From positions 1 through 32,264 of the forward strand of contig JAZOVQ010000007.1 of the NCBI GenBank assembly GCA_045658805.1: a stretch of 32,264 nucleotides of DNA, read 5' to 3'. This DNA comes from Scatosoma sp045658805 (GTDB lineage Bacteria; Bacillota; Clostridia; Christensenellales; Borkfalkiaceae). Below the pieces are notes generated by a model. It was not told the origin of the DNA. It did no database searches and saw only the letters and a program-made list of their open reading frames with translations. Shown one piece after another: positions 7,415 through 16,575 of this stretch (positions within the stretch are counted from its first letter, which is position 1; every line of letters starts with the position of its first letter). The position numbers were made by a program, and so were the translations under genes.

Positions 7415-8737
7415 TTACGACAACGTTTTCGCAATTTCACGTACAGCGTCCAACGCACGTTCGGCAAGCGCGCGGTATCTTTCCTTTTTATCCCGTATGC
7501 GAACGGGCATAGGCGCAAGAATACCAAAGTTTGCGTTCATGGGTTGGAAATCCTTACACGGCGAGGAAATATGCGTTTCCAAAGCGCCGCAAACGGTACG
7601 TTCGTCAAAGACATGGGTGGGGCGTTGCAAAATTTCATCCGCAATATGGATAGCCGCAAGCAAACCGCTTGCCGCGCTTTCCACGTACCCTTCCACCCCC
7701 GTGATTTGCCCTGCAAAAAACAGCCTTCGATTATTCTTAACCGAAAAATCACGATTTAAAACGTCCGGGGATTGAATATACGTATTTCTATGCATTACGC
7801 CATAACGCAAAAATTCGGCGTTATGCAACGCAGGGATCATAGAAAACACTCGTTTTTGTTCGGGGAATTTTAAGTTGGTTTGGAAACCGACAAGGTTATA
7901 CGCCGTCCCTGCTTCGTTCTCTTTACGAAGCTGTAAAACCGCGTACGGACGAACGCCCGTTTCATCCGAAAGCCCTACGGGCTTTAAAGTGCCGAAACGC
8001 AAGGTATCGCGCCCTCTCGACGCCATTACTTCCACAGGCATACAGCCCTCGAAAATTTCCCGCTTTTCAAAAGCATGCAATTCCGCTTTTTCCGCCGCCA
8101 ACAATTCGTCTACAAATTGATAATATTCCTCTTTCGTCATTGGACAATTGACGTAATCGCCCGTGCCTTTGCCATAACGGTCGCCCGTAAACGCGTGCGC
8201 ATAATCAATGCTGTCCGCCGATACAATGGGCGCGGACGCGTCGTAGAAATGTAAGCCGCCGCCCGTCTTTTGCAAAATATCTTCGCTAAGCGCGTCCGAA
8301 GTGAGCGGTCCCGTCGCAATAATTGCGTACATGCCCCCGTCCTTTTCCAAATCGGGTAACTTTTCCACCTCTTCGGAAACCAAAGTGAGGTTGGGGCAAT
8401 TTTTCAATTTTTCGGTGATATACGCCGAAAATTTATCTCTATCCACCGCCAACGCCGCGCCTGCAGGGACTTTGGTATTGTCCGCCGCTTCGATAATCAT
8501 TGAACCAAGAATACGCATTTCCTCTTTCAATAAACCGCAAGCGTTTGCATACACGTCGTTGCTTTTTAAGGAGTTGGAACAAACCAACTCCCCAAAATTT
8601 TCGCTTTCATGCGCAGGCGTAAACTTTTTAGGTTTCATTTCCACAAGCGTAGTTTTGATACCATGGCTGGCCAAATAATACGCCGCTTCGCTACCTGCCA
8701 AGCCGCCGCCGATCACCAACACTTCTTGCTTAGACAT
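7415..8737 (-). CDS. trmFO: Folate-dependent tRNA (uracil-54-C5) methyltransferase TrmFO
   Basis: FAD- and methylenetetrahydrofolate-dependent enzyme that makes ribothymidine-54 in the tRNA T-loop; typical of Bacillota. 440 residues. The N-terminal FAD-binding motif VIGGGLAGSEAAYYLA starts at residue 6, followed by the family stretches CSNSLKS, GCMPVEVMASRGRDTLRFG and, near the C-terminus, FFAGQITGVEGYVESAASG. The ATG at 8737 overlaps the end of topA by 8 bp and has GAAGGA upstream; the reading frame extends further upstream but only inside topA. The topA-trmFO-hslV-hslU order matches Bacillus, except that xerC is missing between trmFO and hslV. Confidence 0.96.
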   Translation of the reverse strand: MSKQEVLVIGGGLAGSEAAYYLASHGIKTTLVEMKPKKFTPAHESENFGELVCSNSLKSNDVYANACGLLKEEMRILGSMIIEAADNTKVPAGAALAVDRDKFSAYITEKLKNCPNLTLVSEEVEKLPDLEKDGGMYAIIATGPLTSDALSEDILQKTGGGLHFYDASAPIVSADSIDYAHAFTGDRYGKGTGDYVNCPMTKEEYYQFVDELLAAEKAELHAFEKREIFEGCMPVEVMASRGRDTLRFGTLKPVGLSDETGVRPYAVLQLRKENEAGTAYNLVGFQTNLKFPEQKRVFSMIPALHNAEFLRYGVMHRNTYIQSPDVLNRDFSVKNNRRLFFAGQITGVEGYVESAASGLLAAIHIADEILQRPTHVFDERTVCGALETHISSPCKDFQPMNANFGILAPMPVRIRDKKERYRALAERALDAVREIAKTLS

Positions 8738-11099
8738 CGTCAAATCCTTCGGGGAAATACCCAGCGTCGTCATCGTCGAATGCATCATAACCGAAATATT
8801 GCGGTTCGTCCATGAGTTTAGGCGCTTCAAAATCTTCCGCCATAGGAATAAACTTGCGTTTGCTCTTCTTATCGTCCGTTTCCAATTTCACTTTGTACGA
8901 ACAATCTTTATTGCTACATTTTACGTTGCCTCTTGCGGTAGAAACCAACGCTTCGTTGCATTGAGGGCACTTATCCCCCGTGGGTTTATCCCAGCTCATA
9001 AACTTACAATCAGGATACCCCGAACAGCTGTAATATACCTTGCCTTTTTTGGATTTACGAACGGTCATAGCCGCGCCGCAATCGGGACATTTCCCTGCAA
9101 GTTTAGGCGCTTCGTCCGAAGGCATCGACATCGTCGAACGGCAATCGGGATAGCTAGGACAAGCCAAGAATTTACCAAACTTACCGCTCTTTACCACCAT
9201 ATTTTCGCCGCATTTAGGACAGCGCACTGCCGAAACTTCTTCTTCGCTTTCACTTAAAATGTTTTGACATTCGGGATAGTTCGAGCAAGCGAGATATTTA
9301 CCAAATTTACCAATTCTGCGAAGCATGAAATGTCCGCACTTACCGCACACTTCTTCCGTCAGCTTATCGCCATACGTGGAAGCTTCGCGCAGTTTTCTTT
9401 CAAAACCAGGATAGAAATCGCCAATAACCGAACGCCATTCTACGCCGCCGTCTTCGATATCGTCCAAACGCGTTTCCATACCAGCCGTAAAGCCGATATC
9501 CATAACGTCGGTGAAGCATCTTACAAGCATATCCACTACGTCGTAGGCAATAGCGGAAGGCACCATATATTTCCCGTCTTTCTTAACGTATTTTTGCATC
9601 AATTTAGAAATAATCGTTGCGTACGTAGAGGGACGGCCGATCCCCTTTTCTTCCATTACTTTAACGAGCGATGCGTCGGTGTATCTAAGGGGCGGTTTGG
9701 TGAATTTTTGTTCCTTTTGCATGGATACGAGATCCAAAATATCCCCTTCGGAAAGCGGGGGCAACAACTTCGCGGAGCTAATCCCTTCGTCGTCGTCCTT
9801 CTTTGCCATGCTCACGTCTTGATATACCGCCGTGAAGCCTGCAAACAACAACACTTTACCACTTGCCTTGAAGACGTAACCGCTGTTGTCAATTTCCATT
9901 TGCATACTGTTATACTTCGCTTCGGACATTTGCGATGCCAAGAAACGTTCGTAAATCAAACGATACAACGCATAATGCTTTTTATCAAGCAAAGTTTTCG
10001 CCTTTTCGGGCGTCATATCCATATCAATAGGACGGATTGCTTCGTGCGCGTCCTGCGCGCCCTTTTTCGACGCGTAATAATTAGGCTTTTCAGGTACGTA
10101 ATCGTCACCGTACACCGCGCGGATACGTTGCAAAGCCTTTGCCTGCGCTTCCTTGGAAACACGGGTAGAGTCCGTTCTCATATAGGTGATAAACGCTACG
10201 TGATCGCCCGTTTCGGTTGCGATACCTTCGTAGAGGTGTTGCGCAAGCGTCATGGTATCAGGCGCCGTAAACCCAAGCTTCGTCGAAGCGTCTTGTTGCA
10301 ACGAGCTGGTCGTGAAAGGTGCAGGCGCGTGCGATTTTACAATGGTCTTTTTTACCTTGGAAACGTTGAATTTTCCCTGTTCCAAAATTGCCAAAACGTT
10401 AGCCGTTTCTTCCGCCGACGAGGGTTTATATTTACGCGTTCCTTTCTTTTCAAGCATCGCTTTAAACGCCGAATATTTCTTGGGCAAATCTTGCAATTCC
10501 GCCGTCAAATTCCAATATTCTTCCGCTTTAAACGAAGTGATTTCACGTTCTCTTTCTACAATCAAACGGAGCGCAACCGATTGCACTCTGCCGCCCGAAA
10601 GCGTACGCTTACCGTTGCCGTTTTTATCCTCAATTTTGTGGTTGAGCAAGGTGGAAAGCTTATAACCCACCAAACGGTCAAGGACGCGGCGCGCTTGTTG
10701 CGCGTCTACCAAGCTATAATTGATTTGTCTGGGCGTTTGCAAAGCCGCTTCGATAGCACGCTGAGAAACTTCGTTAAATTCGATACGGTTTTTGCCCGTT
10801 TCGTCCAAGCCCAAAACCGTTTGCAAATGCCACGCAATCGCTTCCCCTTCTCTATCAGGGTCGGTTGCAAGGTAAACGCGGTCGGCTTTTCTCGTCGCTT
10901 CCGTCAAACGGCGGATAACGTCCTCTTTGCCTTCCGAATTTACGTACTTGGGCTCGTAATTGTTCTTCACGTCTACACCCAACGTATGCACGGGCAAATC
11001 ACGAATGTGACCAGCCGAAGCGTCCACACGGAATTTACCTTTGAGATACTTGGAAATTGTTTTCGCCTTGGAAGGCGACTCTACGATAATTAAATCCAT
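8730..11099 (-). CDS. topA: DNA topoisomerase I (type IA)
   Basis: Relaxes negative supercoils by single-strand cleavage. 789 residues. The TOPRIM domain is at 1-115 (IVESPSKAKTISKYLKG; DPDREGE at 80-86), and the catalytic tyrosine is Y306 in ITYMRTDSTR. The C-terminal third (from about 588) holds three clear topoisomerase zinc ribbons of the CxxC...CxxxPxC type (CGKCG..., CPKCG..., CPDCG...) and a fourth CPQC...CSNKDC knuckle. An acidic tail (FDDDDAGYFPEGFDDV) ends the protein. It lies 30 bp behind dprA and overlaps trmFO. An AAGGAA site precedes the ATG. Confidence 0.97.
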   Translation of the reverse strand: MDLIIVESPSKAKTISKYLKGKFRVDASAGHIRDLPVHTLGVDVKNNYEPKYVNSEGKEDVIRRLTEATRKADRVYLATDPDREGEAIAWHLQTVLGLDETGKNRIEFNEVSQRAIEAALQTPRQINYSLVDAQQARRVLDRLVGYKLSTLLNHKIEDKNGNGKRTLSGGRVQSVALRLIVEREREITSFKAEEYWNLTAELQDLPKKYSAFKAMLEKKGTRKYKPSSAEETANVLAILEQGKFNVSKVKKTIVKSHAPAPFTTSSLQQDASTKLGFTAPDTMTLAQHLYEGIATETGDHVAFITYMRTDSTRVSKEAQAKALQRIRAVYGDDYVPEKPNYYASKKGAQDAHEAIRPIDMDMTPEKAKTLLDKKHYALYRLIYERFLASQMSEAKYNSMQMEIDNSGYVFKASGKVLLFAGFTAVYQDVSMAKKDDDEGISSAKLLPPLSEGDILDLVSMQKEQKFTKPPLRYTDASLVKVMEEKGIGRPSTYATIISKLMQKYVKKDGKYMVPSAIAYDVVDMLVRCFTDVMDIGFTAGMETRLDDIEDGGVEWRSVIGDFYPGFERKLREASTYGDKLTEEVCGKCGHFMLRRIGKFGKYLACSNYPECQNILSESEEEVSAVRCPKCGENMVVKSGKFGKFLACPSYPDCRSTMSMPSDEAPKLAGKCPDCGAAMTVRKSKKGKVYYSCSGYPDCKFMSWDKPTGDKCPQCNEALVSTARGNVKCSNKDCSYKVKLETDDKKSKRKFIPMAEDFEAPKLMDEPQYFGYDAFDDDDAGYFPEGFDDV

Positions 11100-11129
11100 T
11101 CTATATTCCTTATAAATTTTTTTACAAAT

Positions 11130-12002
11130 TTAGGTTGCGGAGTAACGATTTCCGCCGATTGGGGTTATCAACCCTTTCACTTCTAAAGCGGACAGCATAC
11201 CGCGCGCTTTAAATGCAGGAATCCCTGCCTTTGCCGAAATTTCCGAAACGTGTCCGTCCGACAATTCCTTAACTGCTTCGTACAGCTTTTGCTCGTCCGC
11301 CGTCAAATTTACCGCAGGCTTTGCCGTGCCCTCATCCGCTTGTATACCAAACGCGCGGTAAATATCCCCTGCGCATTCGGTTAAATATCCGCCCTCTTTT
11401 AACAATTTGTTACAGCCCGTCCCTGCCGTTACGCCAAGGGAATAGGGTATAGCGAATATCTTTTTACCATATTCTTTCGCATATTTTGCCGTAATCAACG
11501 CGCCGCTTTTTTCCGCCGCGCCCGTCACCAGCACCCCTTCGCCGAGCGCCGCTAACAATTTATTGCGGTATTCGTATGAAAAACTGCGCACTTCCGCCTC
11601 AAAGGGATAGGGAGAAAGGAGCAAGCCCTTTTCCGCTACCTTGGAAAGCAGCGCCAAATTGCTTTGCGGCAACGCGGAAAATCCACCTGCCAACACACAA
11701 ATTACACGTCCGCTTCCTGCCAGCGCGCCCTCGATAATTGCACTGTCGCCGCCGTCCGCTATCCCCGTTACAAGGACGAATTGTTCCGACAATTCCTTAG
11801 CGATACCCGCCGTTACTTTCAAAACGTTTACGGGTGTTCGGCGCGAGCCAACCGCTGTCAATTTTCGTTTGTTTAAAAGGGAAATGTCCCCAAAGGCATA
11901 CAGCGTTTCGGGCGCGTCCGCAAGACAAAGCCATTCCGTAGGATACCCGTCCGTCCCCAACGGAATTGCTATCGTTTCACTGCGTTTAATCTCCGTTCTC
12001 AT
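11130..12002 (-). CDS. dprA: DprA/Smf-like DNA-processing protein (divergent)
   Basis: DprA loads RecA on incoming single-stranded DNA during natural transformation. 290 residues, slightly shorter than typical. The Rossmann-like core shows AVGSRR, VTGIADGGDSAIIEGAL (in place of the usual SGxAxGIDxxAHxxAL) and FSYEYRNKLLAAL, followed by KSGALITAKYAKEYGKKIFAIPY and GCNKLLKEGG. A C-terminal winged-helix region covers about 225-290. Several normally invariant positions differ (the AHxxAL histidine and VPG), so DNA binding may be altered. Its place between comM/DUF1294 and topA is the classic dprA location. RBS is GAGAGGG. Confidence 0.88.
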   Translation of the reverse strand: MRTEIKRSETIAIPLGTDGYPTEWLCLADAPETLYAFGDISLLNKRKLTAVGSRRTPVNVLKVTAGIAKELSEQFVLVTGIADGGDSAIIEGALAGSGRVICVLAGGFSALPQSNLALLSKVAEKGLLLSPYPFEAEVRSFSYEYRNKLLAALGEGVLVTGAAEKSGALITAKYAKEYGKKIFAIPYSLGVTAGTGCNKLLKEGGYLTECAGDIYRAFGIQADEGTAKPAVNLTADEQKLYEAVKELSDGHVSEISAKAGIPAFKARGMLSALEVKGLITPIGGNRYSAT

Positions 12003-12051
12003 ACGCCCTCTCTACTATATAGCCCGTTTTTGATTTTTTATAACTCCTTTT

Positions 12052-12339
12052 TTAAAAAAGGAAATTGGGATTGTTAATCAAGAAAATCAATGCCGCTATT
12101 TGCCAAATAAGCCCAATGAAATTGATAAAACGGAAGGTGATTTTTCTCGTTTTATGCCGAACGAGCGTCATTGCCAGCGTACCGCCTATCGCGCCGCCGC
12201 AAAAGGACAACAGCAACAAAATTTTCTCAGGAATTCTAAATCCAAATTTAATTGCTTGCACTTTATCCACAACGTACAAAAGGAAAGTCAACGAAGAACA
12301 AACAAATAAAATTCTTATATACAATTCTAACGTTGTCAT
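12052..12339 (-). CDS. DUF1294 family small membrane protein
   Basis: 95-residue integral membrane protein with about three hydrophobic segments (residues 6-24, 40-60, 75-92). It carries the DUF1294 signature: an Asp-Lys pair after the first segment (VDKVQAI), RIPEKILLLLSFCGGAIGG and RHKTRK. Its function is unknown in the family. The RBS (GAGG) overlaps the comM stop codon, so the two are translationally close, and dprA follows 49 bp later. Confidence 0.85.
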   Translation of the reverse strand: MTTLELYIRILFVCSSLTFLLYVVDKVQAIKFGFRIPEKILLLLSFCGGAIGGTLAMTLVRHKTRKITFRFINFIGLIWQIAALIFLINNPNFLF

Positions 12340-12351
12340 ACTTTTCTATCC

Positions 12352-13887
12352 TCAATCTATATCGGATAATTCCGCGCCGTAGGTACGGTAGGAAATTGCC
12401 TCATACAAATGTTCTGCGGTAATTTTTTCCGAATAATCCAAATCGGCAATCGTTCTTGCCACTTTCAAAATACGGCTTCTTGCTCTCGCCGACAAATGCA
12501 AACGTTCAAACGCCTCGCGAAGCACCTCTTCGCATTCCTTGTCCAGCTTGCAATACACACGGGATTCCTTTTCGCCCATTTCGGCGTTCGATTGCACTGC
12601 GCTGCCGGAAAAACGTTCTCTTTGGATACGTCTTGCACCGTCCGCGCGGCGTTTCACTTCACTGCTGCTCTCCTCGTGCGCTTCCGACACCAACGCATCG
12701 TAATCCACGCCGTCCACTTCCACTTGGATATCAATTCTATCCAACAGCGGGCCCGATATTCTCGCGCGATAACGACGGATGTCGTTAGGGGTACACGTAC
12801 AGCGTTTTTTCGCACTGCCGTAATGTCCGCAAGGACAAGGGTTCATGCTTGCGCACAGCATAAAGGACGCAGGATAAGTCACCGTACCGCCTGCGCGGGA
12901 AATGGTGATTACGCCGTCTTCCAAGGGCTGACGCAACGATTCCAAGGACGAACGCTTATATTCGGGCAATTCGTCTAAAAACAATACGCCGCCGTGCGCC
13001 AAGCTAATTTCGCCAGGGTGCACCGTTTTATTACCGCCGCCGCAAAGGGACACGGTGGTTGCGGTGTGGTGAGGACTTCTAAACGGACGCTCCGTCACAA
13101 TCCCCTCCTCGCCAAGCGTGCCTGCTACCGAGTGAATTTTCGTAATTTCCAACGCCTCATCAAAGCTCATATCGGGCAATACCGACGGCAAGGAGCGCGC
13201 CAACATCGTTTTACCGCTGCCAGGAGGGCCGACAAACAAAATGTTATGTCCGCCTGCCACAGCCACTTCCAAAGCGCGTTTTGCCACTTCTTGTCCTTTA
13301 ACGTACGCCAAATCGTAAGGCGTTTTTTTGTCTTTTCCCTCGCCCGAAAAAGCGGAGGTAGGTACGCATTTTAAAGGCGTAAGCCCCGACAAATGGTCTA
13401 CCACTTCACGCAGGTTTTTCGCGGCATACACTTCTACGCCGTGGATATACCCTGCTTCTTTTTCGTTTTCTTTGGGAATGATAAATTTCTTAAAGCCTTT
13501 ATCTCTTGCCGAGATAATGGACGGCAACACCCCCGATACAGGGCGCAAATCGCCGTTTAACGCAAGCTCGCCGAGGAAGATAATGCCTTCCACGTCCGCT
13601 TGCAACGTGCCGTAGGCAAGCAATAAACTAATTGCCACGGGCAAATCGAACGAGGTGCCTTCTTTCTTTACGTACGCAGGCGCAAGGTTGACGGTAATTT
13701 TATGAATAGGAAATTCTAAAGCGCTGTTTTTTACGGCGCTTCTAACACGTTCCTTCGATTCTTTTACCGCGGCATCAGGCAAGCCTACCATTTCGTAAGA
13801 AGGCAAGCCTTTGCAAATGTCCGCTTCTACCGTTACGCAAACGCCCTCCAACCCGGAAAGCGCGTAGCTTTGAACTCTGGCAATCAT
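12352..13887 (-). CDS. comM: ComM/YifB-type AAA+ ATPase (Mg-chelatase-like)
   Basis: Hexameric helicase-like ATPase that promotes branch migration during natural transformation in species where it has been studied. 511 residues. I chose the ATG at 13887 (AAGGAG 7 bp upstream) over one 27 bp earlier. The N-terminal YifB domain (about 1-160) begins MIARVQSYALSGLEG. Walker A is GPPGSGKTM, followed by GGVLFLDELPEYKR and the zinc-like CPCG...CTC stretch; the arginine-finger region is SGPLLDRIDI, and a C-terminal lid covers about 410-511. Adjacency to dprA supports a role in DNA uptake or recombination. Confidence 0.94.
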   Translation of the reverse strand: MIARVQSYALSGLEGVCVTVEADICKGLPSYEMVGLPDAAVKESKERVRSAVKNSALEFPIHKITVNLAPAYVKKEGTSFDLPVAISLLLAYGTLQADVEGIIFLGELALNGDLRPVSGVLPSIISARDKGFKKFIIPKENEKEAGYIHGVEVYAAKNLREVVDHLSGLTPLKCVPTSAFSGEGKDKKTPYDLAYVKGQEVAKRALEVAVAGGHNILFVGPPGSGKTMLARSLPSVLPDMSFDEALEITKIHSVAGTLGEEGIVTERPFRSPHHTATTVSLCGGGNKTVHPGEISLAHGGVLFLDELPEYKRSSLESLRQPLEDGVITISRAGGTVTYPASFMLCASMNPCPCGHYGSAKKRCTCTPNDIRRYRARISGPLLDRIDIQVEVDGVDYDALVSEAHEESSSEVKRRADGARRIQRERFSGSAVQSNAEMGEKESRVYCKLDKECEEVLREAFERLHLSARARSRILKVARTIADLDYSEKITAEHLYEAISYRTYGAELSDID

Positions 13888-13923
13888 AATTTTCTCCTTC
13901 GACTTTTCAATCAAGACGAACGA

Positions 13924-13953
13924 AAATCCGCAAAGCGTTCCCCTTGCGGATTT
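13924..13953 (-). terminator. Hairpin between the glycosyltransferase gene and comM
   Basis: A perfect 10-bp stem (AAATCCGCAA / TTGCGGATTT) directly after the glycosyltransferase stop. The minus-strand tail is only moderately U-rich (TTTTCGTTCG). Only about 35 bp then remain before comM and no good promoter fits there, so the hairpin may be a leaky terminator letting the comM run be read through. Confidence 0.6.
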
Positions 13954-13964
13954 CGGTATTAAAT

Positions 13965-15941
13965 TTACGCTCTAAACCAACCGTTGGAGCGAATGCTCGT
14001 CCAAGTGAACAATTTTGCCGTTTCGGTAGGTACCGTCGTGCCGTAGAATGCAGGAACGCACAATGCGAACATTACGATAAACACAGCGATAATCGTCCAA
14101 ATTGCAACGTTGATAATAGCCTTTTCGCCAAACGTTTCCCCTTCGGGAAGCAAGGTTGCCACCAAGGGCAAGAATGCAATATAGAATACGTGGAAAAGCA
14201 TGCTGGACAACATCGAAGCGTTACCTCTCGTTGCCGCCGCGCCCATTGCGCAAGCCATACCGCCAAGCAAAATGAAATACATTCTGCGGAAACGCAAAGC
14301 CTTTTTGCTGGTTGCCTTCACTGCGTAATCATAGATAACTTTCGCCGTAGCGCCAACAAGAGCCGCCGCCGCGCCAATGAGGATTGCAGGGTTTGCCATC
14401 ATCGTCCAAGCGATATATTCGCCCTTTGCAGCCGCCGTAACACCCGTGTATACGGTTGCAGGTCTAAAAGGAATAAACCAAGCAAATACGTTTGCTTTGT
14501 TGGTTGCGTCGTAGGTAGTAATTACGTTGCTTCTAAACGAACCCTTAATGCCGTGCCATACTACGGTAAGGAAGCCCACTTCGCTGTTGCCCGTGGCCTT
14601 TACGTATGCCGAATAGCAAAGTACGGAAGAGAGCAACAAAAGCACCAAAGTAATCATTACGAAAGACAAAGCCGCGAAGCCGTAGCAGATACGGTTTTTG
14701 CGCTTGTACGTAGCCGTTGCTTTTTCAGCCGCAACGTTGACAAGGATACGTTCGCCGTTTTCGTTGATCGCTTCTTCTTCCTTGCCTGCGCACTTATCCA
14801 AAGCAATTTTATACGCAAGGGTTTGTCTGCGCAAACCGAATACGAACAATACCAAAATGCCAAGTACGGGAATGAACGCCGCCATATCCATTGCCATAGC
14901 AACAGCCGCAAACGTACCCGAAAGCAATACGGTTGCGCCGCTCTTTGCGATACGTTTGGATTGGATACCCTTTGCAAAGAAACGATGCATGAAATACAAG
15001 GACGCTACAAGCGCGCTTGCTACCATTGCGTAAGGTGCGCCGAAACGGCCAAGCGAAGTTGCCAAACCGCCAATTGCGAATACTACTGCAAACAAGAAAG
15101 CAAATTTGTCGTTCTTAAGCATGTTGTTTACAAGCAAGAATGCAAATACCATCATCATGCAGGTCGCAATGAATGCAGGCAAACGGATTGCAAATGCACT
15201 GTTGCCAAATACCGCTACGGAAGGCACCATGAGCAAGGTTGCAAGATAGTTGTAGCTGCCGTCAAGGTTGTACGTAACGTCAGGAAGATAGGTCTTGCCG
15301 TCCAATACCGTTTGTACTGCGGACATGTAGAAACCTTCTTCTTGCGCAAGGTTATAATACGCATCGTTGCTAATCGAATATGCGCCCGTTTCTTCGTCAA
15401 TGATTAAAGCAAGCGATTCGGGAGCGTCAATTGCCGCGCCGAGTTCTGCCAACGTGTAGTTAGCCGCCGAGCCCGTCTTCAACGAAACGAGTTCCCCGTC
15501 CACGTTTACGCAAACGATTTCGTTAATTTGCATTTCTTTGGAAGCGGTGATAGACAACCAGGTTGCCGATTTGTTCAAGCCCGAGCCAACTTCAATCCAG
15601 TTATAGTTGTTGCCTTCCAAATTGTCTTTGCCGTAAACGTTGGCAACGTTGAGTGCAGAGCCATACACCGACCAAGAACTGTTGGTGGTAGGCGTTGTGG
15701 CAGTCGTCGTTTTTACCGTCAAAGAAACGTTTTCGCCAGGCTGTGCGTATACGGAACCGATATTAACGTAAACGGAATCAATCTTCGCGCCCGATTCTAC
15801 GCTGTAATACGCCGCTGAGTTTGCCTTCAACGTCAAAGCATCGCCCTTGGACGCACAATCACCAAGCGTGAAAAGCCCCGTCGTGAAGAAAGCAATAAGC
15901 AAGAGGATAAACGCCCAAGTATATGCGGTTATCTTTTTCAT
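13965..15941 (-). CDS. PMT/ArnT-like membrane glycosyltransferase with an inserted outer domain
   Basis: Polytopic membrane protein of 658 residues, probably using a polyprenyl-phosphate sugar donor outside the membrane (GT39/GT83-like, inferred). The ATG at 15941 has AAGGAGT upstream; a longer reading would start upstream of the mapped promoter. One membrane segment (7-25) is followed by a soluble Ser/Thr-rich, probably beta-sheet domain (about 30-190). The canonical first-loop region then appears: EEGFYMSAVQTVLDGKTYLP, with E201-E202 at the usual Asp-Glu catalytic site, then GNSAFAIRLPAFIA and about ten more membrane segments. The usual first loop lacks such a domain. A Lys/Glu-rich cytoplasmic loop lies at about 380-420. 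The acceptor is unknown. Confidence 0.75.
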   Translation of the reverse strand: MKKITAYTWAFILLLIAFFTTGLFTLGDCASKGDALTLKANSAAYYSVESGAKIDSVYVNIGSVYAQPGENVSLTVKTTTATTPTTNSSWSVYGSALNVANVYGKDNLEGNNYNWIEVGSGLNKSATWLSITASKEMQINEIVCVNVDGELVSLKTGSAANYTLAELGAAIDAPESLALIIDEETGAYSISNDAYYNLAQEEGFYMSAVQTVLDGKTYLPDVTYNLDGSYNYLATLLMVPSVAVFGNSAFAIRLPAFIATCMMMVFAFLLVNNMLKNDKFAFLFAVVFAIGGLATSLGRFGAPYAMVASALVASLYFMHRFFAKGIQSKRIAKSGATVLLSGTFAAVAMAMDMAAFIPVLGILVLFVFGLRRQTLAYKIALDKCAGKEEEAINENGERILVNVAAEKATATYKRKNRICYGFAALSFVMITLVLLLLSSVLCYSAYVKATGNSEVGFLTVVWHGIKGSFRSNVITTYDATNKANVFAWFIPFRPATVYTGVTAAAKGEYIAWTMMANPAILIGAAAALVGATAKVIYDYAVKATSKKALRFRRMYFILLGGMACAMGAAATRGNASMLSSMLFHVFYIAFLPLVATLLPEGETFGEKAIINVAIWTIIAVFIVMFALCVPAFYGTTVPTETAKLFTWTSIRSNGWFRA

Positions 15942-16028
15942 AATACTCCTTCGGAACTTTCGTCTCTTTTTCCCTCTAAAAGAGGAAAAAAAGCTAAAAA
16001 TTCCTTCCTTATATATTCTACGTCCTCT

Positions 16029-16057
16029 ATTGTAGCGTAAAAGTGAAAAAAAGTAAA
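16029..16057 (-). promoter_or_regulatory. Promoter of the glycosyltransferase gene
   Basis: Minus-strand TTTACT (16057-16052), 17-bp spacer, TACAAT (16034-16029). The 5' leader of about 80 nt contains an AT-rich hairpin (TTTTCCTCT...AGAGGGAAAA, 15968-15990) of unknown role. Confidence 0.7.
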
Positions 16058-16140
16058 CCGAATTTTGGGGGATTTCGTTAAAAAACAAACGTTGCTAATG
16101 AAAAAAAATCTCCTTGCAGTATCAGCGGCTGTTATTTTAT

Positions 16141-16244
16141 ATGTCAACGGACTGTAACTGCAAAGCGTCAATACACAATCACCAACCCTCTCGTTTTAAA
16201 TACAAGGTCAAGCGGAACGCATGCTGGGTGCAACGGCACGGTGC
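16141..16244 (-). repeat. Dispersed intergenic repeat, copy B (degenerate)
   Basis: Read on the minus strand it runs from a GCACCGTGCCGTTGC-like inverted repeat through TTTAAAACGAG and GGGTTGGTGATTGTG to CGTTGACATATAAAA. It aligns best with the copy at 21592-21710. An extra palindromic CAAGCGGAACGC-type module is inserted in the middle. Confidence 0.65.
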
Positions 16245-16276
16245 TCAAGCGGGACGTATGGGGAGGCGTGCCCCTT

Positions 16277-16370
16277 ACCATTAAACGAACTGTATCAGGA
16301 TAGCGCCTCTGCCCATTAGCAACACACTCGTTTTAAAAGCAAGGTCAAGCGGAACGCTTGCGGCTAACGC
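16277..16370 (-). repeat. Dispersed intergenic repeat, copy C (degenerate)
   Basis: Starts on the plus strand with ACCATTAAACGAACTGTA and reaches CACACTCGTTTTAAAAGC, then a perfect CAAGCG-GAA-CGCTTG palindrome. It shares its boundaries with copy D but has lost the GCAACG...CGTTGC end. Between C and D (16371-16490) lie short palindromic stretches (CGCCTCGCGGCGGCG, TTTAAGGC/GCCTTAAA) and no gene. Confidence 0.6.
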
Positions 16371-16490
16371 CGTAGTGGCGCAAGCAAAGCTTGCTTATAT
16401 GTGTCCGTTACCGCCTCGCGGCGGCGATTGCCATCGAGGCTTTAAGGCTTTGCCTTAAAAATCCATAAGGGACAATGCCCCTTAACCCAT

Positions 16491-16575
16491 ACCATTAAAC
16501 GAACAGTAACTGTAAACCGTCGATGTTCAATACCCAACCCACTCGTTTTACAAGCTGGATGCAACGGCACGTTGC
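16491..16575 (-). repeat. Dispersed intergenic repeat, copy D
   Basis: The reverse complement matches 1024-1108 at about 79 of 85 bases, including the terminal inverted repeat GCAACG-TGC-CGTTGC and the block GGTTTACAGTTACTGTTCG. It is followed by a CAAGCG-GAA-CGCTTG palindrome (16579-16593) and then the rplS terminator. Confidence 0.85.

Noticed and set aside
9264..11093. Open frame of 609 codons opposite topA, and similar long frames opposite hisS (3983-5482) and the glycosyltransferase gene (13944-15407)
   Set aside because: They lie entirely antisense to clear conserved genes, have no domain, RBS or promoter, and follow from the rarity of codons that create reverse-strand stops.
13966..16088. 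Longer N-terminus of the glycosyltransferase (start at 16088)
   Set aside because: The promoter at 16029-16057 lies downstream of that start, and the ATG at 15941 has a good RBS and begins a membrane helix.
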